Source: Sambucus nigra (taxonomy: Eukaryota; Streptophyta; Magnoliopsida; Dipsacales; Adoxaceae). Taken from it: a DNA stretch of 64,000 nt. Shown here piece after piece: positions 63,823 to 64,000 of the stretch. Each line of letters starts with the position of its first letter. The first letter of the stretch is position 1. Under the pieces are notes generated by a model, which saw only the letters and a list, made by a program, of their open reading frames with translations, ran no database searches and was not told the origin of the DNA. The position numbers and the translations under genes are program-made. The DNA lies in the NCBI GenBank assembly GCA_949130495.1, contig OX422211.1:532924017-532988016 (forward strand), given 5' to 3'.

Positions 63823-63834
63823 TGGTATCAAAGC
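63823..63834 (+). other. Primer-binding site of the outer element (one substitution)
   Basis: TGGTATCAAAGC lies two bases after the LTR end and differs from the initiator tRNA-Met primer site TGGTATCAGAGC at one base. It fixes the outer element's orientation as plus. Confidence 0.85.
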
Positions 63835-64000
63835 ATCAGATTCTAGAGTCTTTTAGGATCTGTACAACTTATTATGCTTTCATCTTAACGTTCTTTGATG
63901 TAGAGCCCTATTATTAGGATTTTTGCATTTTTGATTATGTGTTTACATCTTCAGCTATTTGAGATTTGATAACTGTGGATTTATAAATTCTATCTCATTT
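63835..64000 (+). other. 5' leader of the outer element, cut by the window end
   Basis: This segment is collinear with the nested element's leader. Shared blocks are TTAGGATCTGTAC.ACTTATTA, TTTGATGTAGAGCCCTAT and CTTCAGCTATTTGAGAT. In the nested element the gag ATG follows CTCATTTCAG; the window ends at CTCATTT, so the outer gag start is expected within a few bases of the window end. Confidence 0.8.

Overview
This is plant nuclear repeat DNA with no intact host gene. About 80% of it (1-51452) is one head-to-tail satellite array with a 169-bp modal monomer, roughly 305 copies in one orientation. The rest (51453-64000) is a pile of transposable-element debris. The plant assignment rests on three things: a chromodomain-bearing Ty3/gypsy element with an initiator-tRNA-Met primer site, a CACTA-type terminus, and a satellite of nucleosomal length. 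The species cannot be named from the sequence. The setting is most likely centromeric, pericentromeric or other constitutive heterochromatin (inference).

Satellite (1-51452). Each monomer has an AT-rich half and a GC-rich half, and the GC-rich half carries two inverted repeats that could form hairpins. There is no single higher-order repeat. Blocks of 2 to about 60 monomers have been copied at offsets of about 338, 1182, 1682, 1850, 3542, 3682, 4214/4383, 5365, 8871/8892, 9564 and 10053 bp, and these overlap one another. The youngest-looking event is a 1182-bp tandem duplication at about 9835-12198 whose copies look identical by eye. The right-hand 5 kb (46245-51452) shows no recent block copies and has more degenerate and truncated monomers, as expected at an array edge.

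Array border (51453-52285). An AT-rich spacer contains a 76-bp stretch (51625-51700) that aligns without gaps to part of the satellite monomer at about 70% identity. It follows a TGTAACACC motif typical of plant LTR ends, so it may be a relic of the sequence from which the satellite arose. Next comes a fragment of a CACTA-type DNA transposon made of palindromic GGTCGCGG/CCGCGACC boxes, with its terminus at 52285.

Nested retrotransposons (52286-64000). A plus-strand Ty3/gypsy element is present as a partial 5' LTR (52286-52938 plus 63538-63820), a degraded primer-binding site and its 5' leader; it continues past the window. A complete but dead minus-strand relative (52939-63532) is inserted in that LTR. 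It has two 2.86-2.88-kb LTRs, a perfect 5-bp target duplication GATTA, PBS, PPT, and a gag-pol reading frame of the Tekay/Del chromovirus type. That frame has 12 in-frame stops and three frameshifts; most of the stops are explained by C-to-T decay.
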